64,000 nucleotides of DNA from Antarctobacter heliothermus (lineage in GTDB: Bacteria; Pseudomonadota; Alphaproteobacteria; Rhodobacterales; Rhodobacteraceae), in NCBI RefSeq assembly GCF_002237555.1, contig NZ_CP022541.1, positions 1 through 64,000 on the forward strand, written 5' to 3'. Shown piece by piece: positions 43,430 through 52,149 of the stretch (position 1 is the stretch's first letter; each line of letters opens with the position of its first letter). The notes beneath the pieces were generated by a model, which worked only from the letters and a program-made list of their open reading frames with translations, had not been told where the DNA came from and searched no databases. The position numbers and the translations under genes are program-made.

Positions 43430-46400
43430 TTACAGGCCGAAGTCGTTTACGGTCAGCCCTGTTACGTCGGCGACGCGGATTTCTGCGTCCGCTGTTCCGT
43501 CGCCGTTCACGTCAAGCTGAACAATCGTCGATCCGTTGGACGTTTCGAACAGCCGCAACTCGGCATTTCCGGAAGGCGAGAAGGCCTTGGTTCCCCGGAA
43601 TTCGAATGTCCCGGGCACCATGTCGGTCAGATCGATTTGGTCCACACCCTTTTCAAAGTCGAGTATCTGGTCCCGCGTCGCCCCGATGCCAGCGTCGCCA
43701 ACCGAGGCAAACACGAAGGTGTCCGCGTCGCTGCCGCCGGTCAGGAAGTCCATCCCCGTGCCGCCTGACAGCTGGTCGTTTCCACCCTCTCCGCGTAGAA
43801 CGTCATTGCCGCTGCCTCCAACGATCTGGTCCGCTCCCGTGCCGCCATCAATCGTGTCGTCACCCTCGTTCCCGATCAGGGTGTCATTCCCGCCCTGACC
43901 CACAAGCACGTCGTTGCCGCCGCGGCCTGTAAGGGCATTCGCAGCACCGTTGCCATAAAGTTTATCGTTGCCCAGACCCGAGGTCACATTCTGGATCCCG
44001 ACGAACCGATCCATACCGTGACCGGTATTCTGCAGTGCCATGGTTGTGAGGTTCACGATTGTATCGGTGGCGCCCTGAAAGATCACCGTGTCGATACCTT
44101 CGCCGCCGATGAAGACATCGTCTCCCGCATCACCGCGAAACTGGTCGTTGCCTTCGCCGCCACTCAAGGTGTCATTTCCGGCCCCGCCAAACAGGGTGTC
44201 GTCCCCGGCGGAGCCTTCGAGACGATTTGCAGCACTGTCGCCGAGGAGCTGGTCGCCTGGGATGGCGGGTTCGACGGGGTCGGGGGCGTCGACGGATGTT
44301 GTGTCGAAGCCGTAGTCGAAGTCGGCGTTTTCGATCGTGGGGGTGGGATATGCGTCGAGGGCGAAGGGTGCGAGGTCGCTGTCGTCGAAGCCCTCGAGCT
44401 TGAGCTCGATGATGACCGGGTGCTGGGTGCCGCTCAGCCGTTCGGTGACCCAGAACACGACCGGGGTGACCCAGGCGCCGTCGGGTTTTTGCCAGGTGCC
44501 GTGCACGGTGAGGAATTCGTCCAGCGAGAAGTTCCGGTGCCAGGTGGTGTCATAGTTCACCAGTTTCAGGCTGGCGCCCTCATAGGAGGAGGCCTGATTG
44601 CTGATGCTGCCGATGATGTTCTCGTAGAAGACCCGCGTGCCCAGCCCGTCGGTGACGGTTCCGGTGACGTGCACCTGGTTGTCGCCGGGCGCGAGGGTCA
44701 CATCGGCGTCCGCACCGAGGGTGAAGGTCAGGCCGGCATCTGGGTCGGCGTCCTCTTTGGACAGGACGGTCGGGAGCGGGTTCTGATAGTTGATGCCAAA
44801 CTGCGCAAAGTAGTTGGTCCAGTAGGACGTATCCCCCTTGTCGCTGTCGTAGGCGATGTCGAACATCTGGCCGATGTTTGTGGTCTCGACATCGTAGAGG
44901 ACGGCCTCGTGGCTGATGCCATGCGCTTTCCACACCAGCCCAAAGTCGGACACCCGGATGTCGTTCATGACGGCCGAAGAGTTCTTGCCCCACATGGTGA
45001 AGGCGATGCCACTGCCGCTCCAGTCGGAATCGATGAATTCATAGTTGAACCCATAGTTCATCAGGTTGATGCCGTCCTTGCCGCCCCAGATGTCAAAGTC
45101 CCGGATCACGCTGAGCGTGTCGCTGTGATTGGCGAACTGGCGGTGGTAGACGCGGAATGCCTCGGTCGAGGTCATGACGGTGTTGCCGGTGAAGTCAGCG
45201 ATCACGCCTTCCTCGTGGTCGATGGCGACGTCGAACGGATCGGCGTCGAACTTCATCTGCTCACGCTCGAACATCTTGCGGTGGATGCCGTCGTTCGGCG
45301 CCTTGTCGGGATCGTCTTCGGCAAAGCCCTCGTGGCCGGAAAAGTCCCAGCCCAGCTTGGAGTTTGCCGCGATATTGTCCTGCTGGACGATGATCCGCGA
45401 CTGGTTCGAATAGGCCGCGCCCTGGTCGCCGTTGCCGTTCTTGTCCTCGGCGTCGTAGCCGGTCACGCTGCTGACAAGGTTGCGCATCCAGGCACCGGTC
45501 TCGTTGCCCCATTCGGACACGATGCCGGCGCCGGTGACGTCATAGACGATGTTGTCGTTCACCATCGCGCGGCTTTCGTGCTGGACGATGCCCCAGCCCG
45601 GGCTGCCGATGACGGCATTGCCGATGAGCATGTTGGTGGGCGCATCGACGCCGGTGCCGATCTGGTGCAGGTGCAGCGGATAGCGCCCTTCCGGGTTGGT
45701 GGCGCTGGTCTCGAGCGATTTGTCGGTGCGTCCCAGATCCTCGAAGGCGGCGTAGCGCACGCTATTGACGGATCCGTCTTCGGGGTTGGGCGTGCTGTTG
45801 TGCAGCATCACATGGCCGCGCGTGCCCTCGGGGTTCTCTGAACTGAAGGTGACGTTCCGCGACAGGTTGCCGACGTAGATGTCGGCCTCCATGCTGGTCG
45901 GCCCTTCGTGGGCGTAATCCAGCGGTTTGTCGAAATAGATCCTGTCGCCCTCGACCTTGACGATGGTCCGCGTCTCATCTTGGGTCATCAGGACGCCGTT
46001 GTTGTCCTCGCCCAGGTATTTTGTCCCGACGACAAGGATCGTATCCCCGGCGGTCCAGTTGGTCAGATCGCCTTCGACGGCCATGGAGGTGGCGCCTGCG
46101 GGCACGTCTTGTTTGATGACCAGATGGCTTTCTTTTGCTGCGCCCTGAATGTCGACTTCGCCAAAGGCGACAAGACCGTGTCCCAGCATGTCGGGGTCGT
46201 CGGAGGTGTTGATGGGCGTGTCGCGGAAGACGATGTTGATCTCGACATTGGCGGGGATCGGATCGGCCATGGACCCGGCGTCGAAATGGGATCCCATCGT
46301 TGTGACAATGGTCTCGACCCGCATCTCTGTGCTGTGTGCCCGGGTGAAGGTCAGGTCGCCATCGAGGCGGATCGTTCCCAGAGCCGGGGAGGATTTGACA

Positions 46401-46579
46401 TCGTAAACTATTGAAATACCGTCAGGGATGTGTACCATGGCATCTCTGCCGGGCACGATTCCATCCGCCCATGTACCAGGGTTGCTCCACGCTCCATTTT
46501 TGACAGCGACGTGAGTAGCATCACTTGGATCGAGCAAAGCATTTGCTTGCTGCATGTGGACCATGTGGGAAGTGTTCAT
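43430..46579 (-). CDS. Secreted G8-domain / parallel beta-helix / RTX protein
   Basis: 1049 residues. The N-terminal part (about 20-150) is a G8 domain (VKNGAWSNPGTWADGIVPG, then HIPDGISIVYD). Residues about 200-560 read as a right-handed beta-helix with HNST, GRYPLHLHQIG and many N-rich turns. From about 778, two blocks of RTX nonapeptides (GGAGNDTLSGGEGND, GGNDVLVGQGGNDTL) bind calcium, and an M10-type C-terminal tail (FVFASVGDAGIGATRDQILD) fits a type I secretion signal; there is no Sec signal. G8 plus beta-helix is the layout of vertebrate CEMIP/TMEM2 hyaluronan-degrading proteins, so a polysaccharide-binding or -cleaving role is plausible. The start at 46579 has AGAGG upstream; a TTG ten codons earlier is less likely. 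Confidence 0.88.
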   Translation of the reverse strand: MNTSHMVHMQQANALLDPSDATHVAVKNGAWSNPGTWADGIVPGRDAMVHIPDGISIVYDVKSSPALGTIRLDGDLTFTRAHSTEMRVETIVTTMGSHFDAGSMADPIPANVEINIVFRDTPINTSDDPDMLGHGLVAFGEVDIQGAAKESHLVIKQDVPAGATSMAVEGDLTNWTAGDTILVVGTKYLGEDNNGVLMTQDETRTIVKVEGDRIYFDKPLDYAHEGPTSMEADIYVGNLSRNVTFSSENPEGTRGHVMLHNSTPNPEDGSVNSVRYAAFEDLGRTDKSLETSATNPEGRYPLHLHQIGTGVDAPTNMLIGNAVIGSPGWGIVQHESRAMVNDNIVYDVTGAGIVSEWGNETGAWMRNLVSSVTGYDAEDKNGNGDQGAAYSNQSRIIVQQDNIAANSKLGWDFSGHEGFAEDDPDKAPNDGIHRKMFEREQMKFDADPFDVAIDHEEGVIADFTGNTVMTSTEAFRVYHRQFANHSDTLSVIRDFDIWGGKDGINLMNYGFNYEFIDSDWSGSGIAFTMWGKNSSAVMNDIRVSDFGLVWKAHGISHEAVLYDVETTNIGQMFDIAYDSDKGDTSYWTNYFAQFGINYQNPLPTVLSKEDADPDAGLTFTLGADADVTLAPGDNQVHVTGTVTDGLGTRVFYENIIGSISNQASSYEGASLKLVNYDTTWHRNFSLDEFLTVHGTWQKPDGAWVTPVVFWVTERLSGTQHPVIIELKLEGFDDSDLAPFALDAYPTPTIENADFDYGFDTTSVDAPDPVEPAIPGDQLLGDSAANRLEGSAGDDTLFGGAGNDTLSGGEGNDQFRGDAGDDVFIGGEGIDTVIFQGATDTIVNLTTMALQNTGHGMDRFVGIQNVTSGLGNDKLYGNGAANALTGRGGNDVLVGQGGNDTLIGNEGDDTIDGGTGADQIVGGSGNDVLRGEGGNDQLSGGTGMDFLTGGSDADTFVFASVGDAGIGATRDQILDFEKGVDQIDLTDMVPGTFEFRGTKAFSPSGNAELRLFETSNGSTIVQLDVNGDGTADAEIRVADVTGLTVNDFGL

Positions 46580-46683
46580 AGGAGAAGCCTCTTTAGCGGG
46601 GGGCGACAACCTCTGGCACGCAACGTGTCAAAGGGCGGCGGGCCGGTCAGGGCTCGCCGCATCAGAATTCAAGTGAGATGTGG

Positions 46684-46708
46684 CTGCGGACATCAGAAAT
46701 GTCCGCAG
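46684..46708 (-). promoter_or_regulatory. Hairpin in the leader of the RTX gene
   Basis: CTGCGGACAT-CAGAA-ATGTCCGCAG is a perfect 10-bp inverted repeat with a 5-base loop, about 105 bp upstream of the RTX start. It could be an mRNA leader structure or a binding site. No U-run follows. Confidence 0.45.
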
Positions 46709-46884
46709 GCAAGCCAACTTTGAAATGCTTTCTAGCTACGCGGCGTGAGTGTGCCGTGTGGTTGGTTCTTCAGTTGGCTTGATGATGCTGCCGTGATGCC
46801 TTGCCTGTCTCGTCTTGCCCTTATGCCTGCCATTTTACGGATATTGCTGAAGTCTGTACTGCTGCACACGCTTACGAACTCAAG

Positions 46885-46929
46885 CTTGGGTTTTTTAACC
46901 CAAGTTTAGCCTTAATACCCCAAGTTTAG
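46885..46929. promoter_or_regulatory. Palindrome and direct repeats upstream of the RTX gene
   Basis: CTTGGGTTTTTTAACCCAAG (46885-46904) is a perfect palindrome with 8-bp arms. CCCAAGTTTAG occurs at 46899-46909 and again at 46919-46929, exactly 20 bp apart, about two helical turns. This phased arrangement in an AT-rich stretch suggests cooperative binding of a regulator. The rest of 46610-47212 has only small open frames without support. Confidence 0.5.
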
Positions 46930-47212
46930 TGGTTAACGGGAAAAGTGGGCGAAAATATGCTCACAATATGAGAGTTTTGTGCGAAAATCTGGCCTTAGCC
47001 GGCACCTTCCGAGGGGTAAGGAGCCGGCAGGAGCAGGGATTTGCGCCCAATTTTGGGCTGCAACGAAGGGCTCCGGTTGCAGTGACGAACGGGTGTTGTG
47101 AGGGAATCTGGACAGGCCGATTCCGTTGTGTCGTCATTTCAGTCTACGGAATTTTTAGGTGCGCCCGGGCCCGGGTTTACTTGTCTCGCTGGTCTGAAGT
47201 CTGCCCGCAGCT

Positions 47213-48361
47213 TCATGCGACGCTAGGCGCTCCCAGAAGGTCGAGGTAGAGGGCCTCCAACTCGGGCCCTCTTTTGGAGGCATCGAACCTGTCCTGGGCA
47301 GTCTGGAACGCGTTGTCGGACAGGGTTTCCAGCAAGCCGCGGTCGTGGACCAGGGCCTCAAGCCGAGACAGGATGGACATGCCCACGTCCTCGGCGGTGG
47401 TTCTGAGAATGCGCTGATACTCGGGGCTGTCGTGATCATGGGCCCAAAGCTGATCCCAGATTCCCATGTCGGTCACAGGAAGGTCGATCAGGTATCCATT
47501 GTACCCGTCCTCTATCACTTCGGGCAGAGCGCAGCAGGCGGTTCCGATCACCGGTACGCCCATCGCGAAGGACTCGATCACGGAGTAGCCATAGGTGTCG
47601 GACAGGGTTGGTAGAAGGCTGACATCTGCCGAAGAGAGCAATTCAAGCAGGGCCGCATTCGGTATCTTGCCGTGATGATGCACGTTTGGCAGGTCGAGTG
47701 CCGCGAGAAGGTCGGCAGCGAAGTCCAGGTTGGTGGGGTCCGTCCAGACACCGTTCCTTGCCCCCATGGTCATGTTGGACACGATGTGAAATTCGATCGG
47801 CCAGCCACGTTGCTGTGCCACCTTGGCGGCGTGCAGAACGGAAAGCCCGCCCTTGCGAATGAAATGCCCGCCCACAAAGACGCAGCGCAGTGTTTTGGCC
47901 TGCCGCCGATCTGCTCTGGGGCGGGATTTTGGCACCGGGATGTTCGGATGAATCGGATTGGTCAGCTTTGCCAAGAGTGCCTCATACAGGGGGCTGCCTT
48001 GGTGCTGGTTCAGAAACATCTTGCGGGCGAAACCCGAGATCGGGACGATTGCGCGACACCGGCGAGAGGCGAGGCGTCTTGAAAAATAACGAAACGCAGC
48101 GCTGTCTTCGTAATTGAACAGCCGCGGCAGATGGCTCTCGAAGGTAATGACGAAAGGCCGGGGGCCAAGCGGAATTCGGTTGAACGTCGCAATCAGATCC
48201 GCGTCCAAAGCCGGCGTGAGCAGAGCGACCTCGAACGGTTTCCAGATCTTGTGCAGGGGCAGCCATTTCCGGGTTTCCATACGGACATGGCGCGGGTTTC
48301 TGGGGGTGTTGAATTGCGACGGATATCCGAAGGGACGCAGTACTTTGGGAGGTCGCATCAT
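47213..48361 (-). CDS. Glycosyltransferase family 4
   Basis: About 382 residues. The start is set at 48361 or 48358 (MMRPPKVLRPFGYPSQFNTP), because that gives a normal GT4 length and the upstream open frame (to 48862) is low-complexity and not GT-like. The N-terminal acceptor domain is followed by the nucleotide-sugar half with CVFVGGHFIRKGG and the conserved E-x7-E region TYGYSVIESFAMGVPVIG. It transfers a sugar from a nucleotide donor during polysaccharide assembly at the inner membrane. Donor and linkage cannot be told. Confidence 0.8.
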   Translation of the reverse strand: MMRPPKVLRPFGYPSQFNTPRNPRHVRMETRKWLPLHKIWKPFEVALLTPALDADLIATFNRIPLGPRPFVITFESHLPRLFNYEDSAAFRYFSRRLASRRCRAIVPISGFARKMFLNQHQGSPLYEALLAKLTNPIHPNIPVPKSRPRADRRQAKTLRCVFVGGHFIRKGGLSVLHAAKVAQQRGWPIEFHIVSNMTMGARNGVWTDPTNLDFAADLLAALDLPNVHHHGKIPNAALLELLSSADVSLLPTLSDTYGYSVIESFAMGVPVIGTACCALPEVIEDGYNGYLIDLPVTDMGIWDQLWAHDHDSPEYQRILRTTAEDVGMSILSRLEALVHDRGLLETLSDNAFQTAQDRFDASKRGPELEALYLDLLGAPSVA

Positions 48362-48752
48362 GTGTGTATGGTCTCCCAAGAATTGATGTAAAAGCGCCTC
48401 CTCCAGAAAACTCAAAGCCTGAATGAGAGGCCGCAAAGGGTAATTTAATAATTTTAATTTCAGCCACGCGGGGAAGGGTTTCAAGGAAAATATGCCTTTG
48501 GAGGACGAAGCGTATCGCCCTTTTGCCTGCCCGGCGGGCTGACCGAGAGGCGGAACAACCGCACCATTGCCAGAAAAAGCGCAACAAGAGGCCCGGCATT
48601 CTGCCGGATGCGGCGCCACCCTTGCCGCATAATGCTTGATCCGCCCGCGATGACCGGCAAAATGATTTGCGGACGATTGATTTGCGCTTCTGTCAACTCG
48701 ATGAAATCCATGCAGCTGTCGCTGTGATCGCATTAACAGCGGGAAATGATGA
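48362..48752. promoter_or_regulatory. Divergent intergenic region between GT4 and sulfotransferase genes
   Basis: About 390 bp. It contains an AT-rich stretch near 48438-48460 (TAATTTAATAATTTTAATTT) in otherwise GC-rich DNA, a likely promoter zone for one or both genes. An open frame continuing from the GT4 gene crosses it but lacks family similarity. No other gene is seen. Confidence 0.4.
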
Positions 48753-49667
48753 ATGCAGAGTGTGACAAACCCGACGGTTGTTTTTATCGCCGGAGAGGGG
48801 CGTTCGGGGTCGACGGTCCTCGACCGATGTATCGGGACCGCCGAAGGGGTCGCCTCTTTCAACGAGATGCACGAGATCGTTCACCAATACCGGCGCAACA
48901 GGAAGCGCTGCAGTTGCGGGGACCTGCCTCAGGACTGTGCTTTCTGGCGCGAGGTTTTTGCCGATGAGGGTCTCTCGACGAACCTGGGCGAACTGGAGAG
49001 CGGGTTTGAACGCTACGACGGATCGCGTAACGCGATCCGTCTGCTGCTGGGGTTCTATGGCCCGGAAGATCGGCGTCGCCTTCGGCGGTACGGTGACCTG
49101 ACCGCCGGTCTGTATCGCCGGATCGCTGAGGTGGCCGGTGTCTCGGTCATCGTCGACTCGTCGAAGAACCCCTCGCGGGCGCTGATCCTCAAGCGCTATG
49201 CGGGTCTTGAGGTCTGGTGCCTGCATCTGGTCCGCAACCCGGTCGCGGTGGCCGAGTCTTGGGCGCGCGCCAAGAGCGGCATGGACGACAACCTGCCGAC
49301 CTACGAGCGCGCCGCGACCTATACCCGCTGGGCGCTCAAGAACCTCGCCTGCGAAGCGCTCCGGTTTGCGGTGCCCTACAAACGCATGCGCTTTGAGGCT
49401 TTCACTGCCGCGCCACGCAAGGGGCTGAGCGAAATCAAGGCATGGGTGCCGGCGCTGCGGGGCAGGGGGGACGGGTTCGAAAGCGAACAAGAGGTCCGCT
49501 TTGAACCGTTCCACAGTCTGCAGGGCAACCCCGATCGGTTCGAGAGCGGCCTTGTCGAAATCCGCCGCAGCAGGTCCCGCCCGCTTGCCGACAGCGGGTT
49601 GTCATGGTTCCAGCGCGGTTTGGCCTCTAGATACGGGTATGGTCGATCAGATGACCTGTCGGGGTGA
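48753..49667 (+). CDS. Sulfotransferase-family protein
   Basis: 304 residues. The 5'-phosphosulfate-binding loop is GEGRSGSTVLDR at about residues 14-25, and the 3'-phosphate region is LHLVRNPVAVAESWARAKSG. The fold is that of PAPS-dependent carbohydrate sulfotransferases, which place sulfate on sugar hydroxyls. CSCGDLPQDCAFW is a cysteine cluster often seen in bacterial members. It converges with the flippase gene 5 bp beyond its stop. A second, different sulfotransferase lies at 53311-54210. Confidence 0.85.
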   Translation: MQSVTNPTVVFIAGEGRSGSTVLDRCIGTAEGVASFNEMHEIVHQYRRNRKRCSCGDLPQDCAFWREVFADEGLSTNLGELESGFERYDGSRNAIRLLLGFYGPEDRRRLRRYGDLTAGLYRRIAEVAGVSVIVDSSKNPSRALILKRYAGLEVWCLHLVRNPVAVAESWARAKSGMDDNLPTYERAATYTRWALKNLACEALRFAVPYKRMRFEAFTAAPRKGLSEIKAWVPALRGRGDGFESEQEVRFEPFHSLQGNPDRFESGLVEIRRSRSRPLADSGLSWFQRGLASRYGYGRSDDLSG

Positions 49668-49672
49668 GCAGC

Positions 49673-51085
49673 TTATCCGTTGAGCGAAGAGGTGGCCCTG
49701 CGGATCGAGGCGATCTGCGGCAGGATGGCGGCGGCCCATGTCAGGGGCAGCGCGGCGCAGGCCAGCCCAAGCATCTGCCACGCGGTAAACGTCAGACTGC
49801 AGGTGGCCAGCGCGCCCCAGGCCATGGCAGAGACCCCGGCGGAAACACCCATCGCCCGTAAGACGGCCAGTTGGGACACTGGGCAGACACGCTGCGCAAA
49901 GGCAAGATAACGCGGCAGGTAGCAGATCGAGAATCCCGAAATGACGAGCGCCACGGCTTCGAGCCCGAAAGGCACGGCCAAGGCCACGACCACGGTGCGT
50001 AGAATCGTGCGCTCGGTGATCATCCACAACCGCAGGCGTGTTCGGTCGAGCGCCTGAAGCATGACCCCTACGCATGAGGTTATAACTTCGAGCGCGACCC
50101 CGACCGCGGCGAGTGTGAAGATCGCGGCGGCAGGTGCCCAGGTTTCGGACAGAAGGAGTGGAAAAAGACTGCTGGCGCTTCCGGCCAGAATGGCGATTGG
50201 TGGAAATATTGCCACAGACAGCAGCAGGCAGCTCGCCGTATAAATGTCCGCGACCTTCTGGCCGTCGTGCTGGGCTTTTGCCATCCGCACATAGACGGCC
50301 TGTGCAACGGGGCCGCCGACGGCGGTCCTTGGCAGGTTCAGGAACCTCTGGGCCATCGAAAACAGGCCCAGCGACCCGGCGCCGAGGATCGCGCCGATGA
50401 ACAGCACCGGCACCTGCCTCTGGGCGCTGAAGATCAGCGAAACGCCGACATTGTCGCCAGCAAACCGGATGTGCGCGCCAAGCGGGGTAAAGTTGCGTGG
50501 GGGGCCGGGGCGGAAATGACTGTAGGCGATGGCACCGATCGTCTGAACCGCCGTAAGCACGATCTGCTGGGCAACCAAAGACCAGACTCCAGCCCCGGCG
50601 ACGGCAAGAGCAATGACAGTGACCAGACCAGCAAGGCCAGCTACGGCACGAATGACTGCCAGTCGCGGGAATTGCCCGTCCTTTTCCATTTGGGCCACGG
50701 CCACGGCTGAAAGCGAATTGAGAAAGGGCAGGACAGCAAGGGCCGACAACAGCCAAAGCAAAGGAGGGCGGTCAAACAGGTTTGCCCAGAGCGGCGCGAT
50801 GGCCATGGTGACAATCATCAGACCGAGCCCGACACAGGTCAGCAACCAGAAGACGCTGTTCCACTCTGCCGGATCGTAGTGCGTTTGCCGGATCAGCGAC
50901 CGCCCCATTCCGGCATCGCTCAGGAGCTGGGCAAAGATGATGACGGTCATCGCCTGTGCCATGTCGCCAAATTCTACCGGGTCAAGAAATCTGGCGACGA
51001 CGGGCAGGACGAGTACCTGCGAGAGGGCGATAAATATCCGAGACGCGCTCAGGGAACCTGCGTTGACGAGAAAGGTCTTGGCCAT
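49673..51085 (-). CDS. Wzx-like lipopolysaccharide/exopolysaccharide flippase
   Basis: About 470 residues with some 12-14 hydrophobic segments. The MATE-like polysaccharide-synthesis fold (PF13440/PF01943) shows RIFIALSQVLVLPVVARFLD near the N-terminus and ADIYTASCLLLSVAIFPPIA later. It should move undecaprenyl-linked repeat units across the inner membrane. An in-frame TTG six codons upstream is possible, but the ATG at 51085 (MAKTFLVN) is the better start. It shares a 263-bp divergent promoter region with the methyltransferase gene. Confidence 0.87.
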   Translation of the reverse strand: MAKTFLVNAGSLSASRIFIALSQVLVLPVVARFLDPVEFGDMAQAMTVIIFAQLLSDAGMGRSLIRQTHYDPAEWNSVFWLLTCVGLGLMIVTMAIAPLWANLFDRPPLLWLLSALAVLPFLNSLSAVAVAQMEKDGQFPRLAVIRAVAGLAGLVTVIALAVAGAGVWSLVAQQIVLTAVQTIGAIAYSHFRPGPPRNFTPLGAHIRFAGDNVGVSLIFSAQRQVPVLFIGAILGAGSLGLFSMAQRFLNLPRTAVGGPVAQAVYVRMAKAQHDGQKVADIYTASCLLLSVAIFPPIAILAGSASSLFPLLLSETWAPAAAIFTLAAVGVALEVITSCVGVMLQALDRTRLRLWMITERTILRTVVVALAVPFGLEAVALVISGFSICYLPRYLAFAQRVCPVSQLAVLRAMGVSAGVSAMAWGALATCSLTFTAWQMLGLACAALPLTWAAAILPQIASIRRATSSLNG

Positions 51086-51348
51086 CCGAATGCACCGCTG
51101 CAACGTGCGGCCCTGTATTTGTCACGCGCGGTTGCGCCACTGTGTCTTGCACCTGTGCCGCCGCCGCCCAGGTCTACTATCCGGACATCAATACGACACT
51201 TTGTTTACGCACGTCTTTCGTTTACCACAACTTATTGCGTGCCTTCATTTATGCTCCGTTGGAGAAGTTGCGATTATACGGCATTTTAGATGGTGCGGCG
51301 TTTGGCATCCTGATTTTTAGCCATTCTTAAGGGGGCAGGGATCACTTG

Positions 51349-52149
51349 ATGAAACGAAGAGTTCCGACAACCCACCGGCTTGACCGAAATGAGGACAGTC
51401 CACCCGAAGGGCCTGCGGACCCGATTGGGGAAACAGCAAAGGAAACCGCCGACGTGGCGGCGTCGACCGAGGCCTATTCGCGCCGCTTTTCCGGCCGGGT
51501 CGGAGCATGGATGCTGGGCGTGCAGTCGGCGACTCTACTGGCGATGTTGCTGGATCTCTCGGACGGCTCTGTGCTCGATGTCGGCGGAGGTCATGCGCAG
51601 GTGTCGCCGATGCTGGATGATATGGGCTATAGCACACACACAGTGGTCAGCAGTCCCGAAGCGACCGAGCGACTTATTCGGATGGGGAAATCCGGTCAGA
51701 AAATCCGCGTCGGCGATCTCATGGATTTGCCGTTCGCCGACCGCAGTTTCGGTGCGGTCGTATCGGTCCGCATGATGGCCCACGTTCAGGACTTGCCTGG
51801 CTATGTGGGGGAACTCTGCCGTGTCGCCGATCGGGCCGTCGTCGTCGATTACACGTGCCTGCAGGGTCTCGGACGGGCGGGCACCTGGTTGTTTTCGGCG
51901 AAGCGCGCGCTCGAAGGTGACACCAGACCGTATACCGTCAGTTATCGGTCAGAGGTTTCCGAATTGTTCGAGAAGAATGGCTTTATGATAGATCAACACG
52001 TCGGGCAGTTCGCGCTTCCGTTGGTCCTGCACCGCAAGCTGCGGGTGACGTATATATCAAGAGCGTTGGAATTCGTGTTGCGGCCGCTGGCGCGCCGGTT
52101 CGGCAATCCGGTTCTTCTGCGGGCAACCCGGCGGGACGAAACCTCATGA
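51349..52149 (+). CDS. Class I SAM-dependent methyltransferase
   Basis: 266 residues of the Methyltransf_11 type. Motif I is SVLDVGGGHAQVS at about 74-86, the acidic loop follows, and motif IV-like GDLMDLPFADRSFGAVVSVR is downstream. The N-terminal 40 residues are polar. The true start is the ATG at 51349; a TTG directly before it is the same frame. It overlaps the following glycosyltransferase by 4 bp, so the methyl group is probably added to a sugar or lipid carrier in the same pathway. Confidence 0.85.
   Translation: MKRRVPTTHRLDRNEDSPPEGPADPIGETAKETADVAASTEAYSRRFSGRVGAWMLGVQSATLLAMLLDLSDGSVLDVGGGHAQVSPMLDDMGYSTHTVVSSPEATERLIRMGKSGQKIRVGDLMDLPFADRSFGAVVSVRMMAHVQDLPGYVGELCRVADRAVVVDYTCLQGLGRAGTWLFSAKRALEGDTRPYTVSYRSEVSELFEKNGFMIDQHVGQFALPLVLHRKLRVTYISRALEFVLRPLARRFGNPVLLRATRRDETS

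Noticed and set aside
44018..45841. Plus-strand open frame of 607 codons inside the RTX gene region
   Set aside because: It is a valine/aspartate-rich shadow of the G8/RTX gene without a ribosome-binding site.
46899..46929. CRISPR-like repeat
   Set aside because: Only two short repeats 20 bp apart and no array or cas genes; better read as a regulator site. The iterons at 13.9-14.05 kb were rejected as CRISPR for the same reason.
48362..48862. Upstream extension of the GT4 gene
   Set aside because: Low-complexity sequence without glycosyltransferase similarity; the 382-residue form has normal length.
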